DNA of 64,000 bases from Ophiodon elongatus. Its lineage: Eukaryota; Chordata; Actinopteri; Perciformes; Hexagrammidae. Shown piece after piece: positions 61,346 to 64,000 of this stretch; the stretch's first letter is position 1; every line of letters begins with the position of its first letter. The position numbers and the translations under genes are program-made. The notes under the pieces are model-generated. The model searched no databases and was not told the DNA's origin. It saw only the letters and a list, made by a program, of their open reading frames with translations. The stretch lies in NCBI GenBank assembly GCA_016806645.1, contig JACSYO010002073.1:633501-697500 (forward strand), read 5' to 3'.

Positions 61346-63122
61346 TAATAACAGCTAACTCAAACTTTTCAGAAAATCTGATTAATTTGCACCAAATTTC
61401 TTAATTAAATGAGAAAAATACTCAGGTATTTAATTCACACAAGAGTATACAAAACCATGTGGTTATTTTCACTATTACTATTACTATACTATTCATTTAA
61501 TGAATTGCCAGAAAACATGCTATATTGTGATATATGTTTTTTGAGATATGAAATGACTTATACCGTGTTAGAAGATTTTCTCAATAATAAACAACAACGA
61601 CCTACAATCTACAATTTTCTTTAACTAATTCAGTGACACTTCAATGTGTGTTCTACTATCATTATATTTATATGCAATCTGATCAAATACCGAGGTGCAT
61701 TAAAGTTATTGTGAGGAACTTCTAACACAGATATTATTATGAAACAATCTCAGTTTAATACCGGTGCGTCTATATGCCCTCCGTAAGTAAACGAGACCAT
61801 CGGAGAGAAGACTGTCTATTTCTATGTCGTCAGCATAATGCTCGTCGTCGGTGGCACCGAGTCGAATTCCGCGCAAAATGAGATGAAATCATGCCGGTTC
61901 ACCAGAGACTCCTTCAGCTCAGACTCCAGCGGGGCCTCGGATCCGACATCGACCTGCAGTCGGACGCTCCGGCTGTGACAAACTCTTTCATCACTGTGCG
62001 GACCAGACTGTCAGACCCCGACGAGAGGTTTTGTAAATGGACTCTGGTAATTGGATAACACTACCATACAGCCAAATATATACACAAAATGAAAGTTCCT
62101 CGTGGTAGCTTTCCTTTAAAACTGAATTCAAAGATGAAAGATCAGCACAGACCTTCACTGATCTTATTTTAGATGTGATGATTCATTCACAAATCAATTA
62201 TATGGGTTTAATCTTGACGGTTGGACCTTACAGTTACTCGTAGGTTTAAAAAGCTGTAAAACATATAAACAACCTCGCTGCTCTACTGTTGCTGCCCGAT
62301 ATTCCAAAACTTAGATCCCAAATGCTGAGGAGGAGGAATTTACAGTGAACGGTTCACCATTAAGTCTTAAAAACCACTCTCTCTATGCCAGAAACACATT
62401 AGCACCTATAGGGTGCATTAGGATGTTGGACAGATGATGTTTTAATTAAGTAATTCAATTGATATTTCCATCTTGCCTCATTGCCTAGACCTTCATTTTC
62501 TCTGCATTAGTTACTAGAAACACATGAAAGCGCGCACAAGGATCCCGCTACAGGAGGGGTGACTAGTGATAGAACACTACATCTTATAAAGGCATGGGAC
62601 TCTTCTACTTTCATAACTTAAGTCCCTATTTAAAAATCATAGGGTAGACTTATCATTGGTGAGATGGAAATATAGACATTTAGAGACATCAGCAGCCAGC
62701 AACTTCAACACAAATACATTAGAATGAGCTCAACCCTCTAATAGACTGCCAAAACTCCATGGTGCACGATATTGCTACAATAATGGCACTTCATGTTACT
62801 ATCTGATGTCGACCTTTGAATCGTTGTAAAATCCATCCTCTTTATTTCTCACCTGTAAAGTTATTAGTAAATAGACCAGAGAACATCCAAGTTGGCTTAT
62901 AAATCCTGTGGGCCCCGTCACAAACCTCGCAAAAATGCCTAATTTTGGCAGCACTGCTGGCTAACAAGCACATAAAAGATATTGTGGATGAAACACAAAT
63001 TAAATTAACTTAATTTGGAAATGTTGTGTTTGAGGTTGAGGTTTAGTTTGATAAGGAAATATTCGTACTGCTGCAGACATAGAAAAAAAAACAAAGCCTG
63101 CACAACAATTTATGTTATGCAT

Positions 63123-63153
<31 letters not shown>

Positions 63154-63479
63154 CACAATTAGAGTAGATTCACACATCCCACACACCACAGGCACCAAGC
63201 AAGCCATAACAAGTCTAATTCTGCAGCTGCAATTTACACACAGATTTTCCACAGCACTGTAAATGTGCATGAATGTGTGTATGTGTGTGTGAGAGAGTGC
63301 TTACATGAGAACATGTGTGACGCACAGATGTGCTCGTGAGCATTATATTGTCTGCACTGATGGAGACGCGTGATTGTCTGTGTGTGTAAATGTGCATTGA
63401 GTGCGTGTGTGTGTGTGTGTGTGTGCACTGTAAGTTGCTGATCCAAGCCTTCTGTATCACTGAGTGATGAGAGAATTCC

Positions 63480-63680
63480 TCAGTGAGAGCACAGAGGGGT
63501 GGGGGGTGGTAGGGGAGCCACAAATGGACAGCATTGTCTGGCCAATAGCCTGTGACCGGCCTGCTCCCCTAGCCAATCACATGTGACCAGCGCTCCCATC
63601 AGCCGTCCATCAAAAGGTCCTTCTTTCAAGGTCAGCTGATGCTCCCTCCCTTCTCTCCTCCCTCTATCACTCTCTGTCCA
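63480..63680. promoter_or_regulatory. Cluster of CCAAT boxes in nrg2 intron 1
   Basis: Two CCAAT boxes (GGCCAATAGC at about 63540 and AGCCAATCAC at about 63573) lie 33 bases apart in locally GC-richer sequence, followed by a pyrimidine-rich stretch. It could be an alternative promoter or enhancer; direction and target gene unknown. Confidence 0.25.
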
Positions 63681-64000
63681 GCAAAGCTGGCATCAACAAA
63701 ATTGATCAGATTTATTGGTAAGCATGATCCAATAACAGAGTGATATGGCAGCCAAACCAATTAGGTGTGTTCACGGACAGGTATGGCACCCTCAGAAGGC
63801 GTGGTCAACGACATGTCGGCACACATGGGCTGAACGTGTGTGTGTGTGAGTCAGCTGACAGACTAATGAGACAGTGGGCGAAGAAGTACAGTACGTTCAT
63901 AAAATGTACAAAGACAAAGTGAAGAGGAACCCGATGTGTGTCATAACGGCGGGATCTGCACACACGCTGTATGTATTACGTTTGTTGTATGTGTCGAGTG

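Larger units (their letters stand above)
54618..64000. other. nrg2 first intron (5' exon beyond the window)
   Basis: Inferred: the first visible exon starts in phase 1 after an intron and no signal-peptide exon was recognised to the right edge. Contents are CA/CT/GA microsatellites (55258-55312, 56741-56828, 63129-63152, 63400-63424), several MITE-type elements, a 28S-derived block and one isolated GC-rich island (61780-62050). Confidence 0.5.

Overview
This is a eukaryotic window, almost certainly from a bony (probably percomorph) fish. Genes are split by GT-AG introns (plus one GC-AG intron). Long CA/GT and GA/CT microsatellites are abundant. Non-coding sequence is full of short non-autonomous DNA transposons whose ends resemble families widespread in teleosts. 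There are no operons, CRISPR arrays or prokaryotic signals. Exon limits below were set by hand from splice consensus plus codon-phase continuity; family names rest on recalled protein motifs, not on a database search.

Layout from left to right. 1-1.7 kb is repeat-rich. 1.8-3.2 kb holds two small uncharacterised two-exon candidates, one on each strand and head to head. 4.3-10.9 kb, minus strand, is aup1 (ancient ubiquitous protein 1: lipid droplets and ER-associated degradation), 12 exons, with a CpG-rich 5' end. 12.2-17.0 kb, plus strand, is ctsf (cathepsin F), 14 exons, complete. 18.3-20.2 kb, plus strand, is eif1ad (eIF1A-domain protein), 4 coding exons. 22.07-23.43 kb, minus strand, is an intronless beta-1,3-N-acetylglucosaminyltransferase CDS of the B3GNT2 type. 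29.5-54.5 kb, minus strand, is nrg2 (neuregulin 2): ten exons from the Ig domain through EGF, transmembrane and cytoplasmic tail. Its amino-terminal exon lies beyond the right edge, so 54.5-64 kb is read as first-intron sequence.

The genes are unrelated in function. aup1 and ctsf are divergent with about 1.3 kb between start codons; ctsf and eif1ad are in tandem; eif1ad converges on the glycosyltransferase, which lies downstream of nrg2 on the same strand.

No convincing new multi-gene system is visible. The observations most worth a second look are: microsatellites abutting splice sites of several exons (four in nrg2; ctsf exon 8, which carries the catalytic cysteine and is bracketed by complementary TG and CA tracts; an eif1ad donor); a GC-AG intron in aup1 forced by reading frame; a 28S-rRNA-derived block inside a transposon-like element in nrg2 intron 1; a large fold-back element; a THAP-like reading frame in an nrg2 intron; and the two small unknown genes at the left edge.
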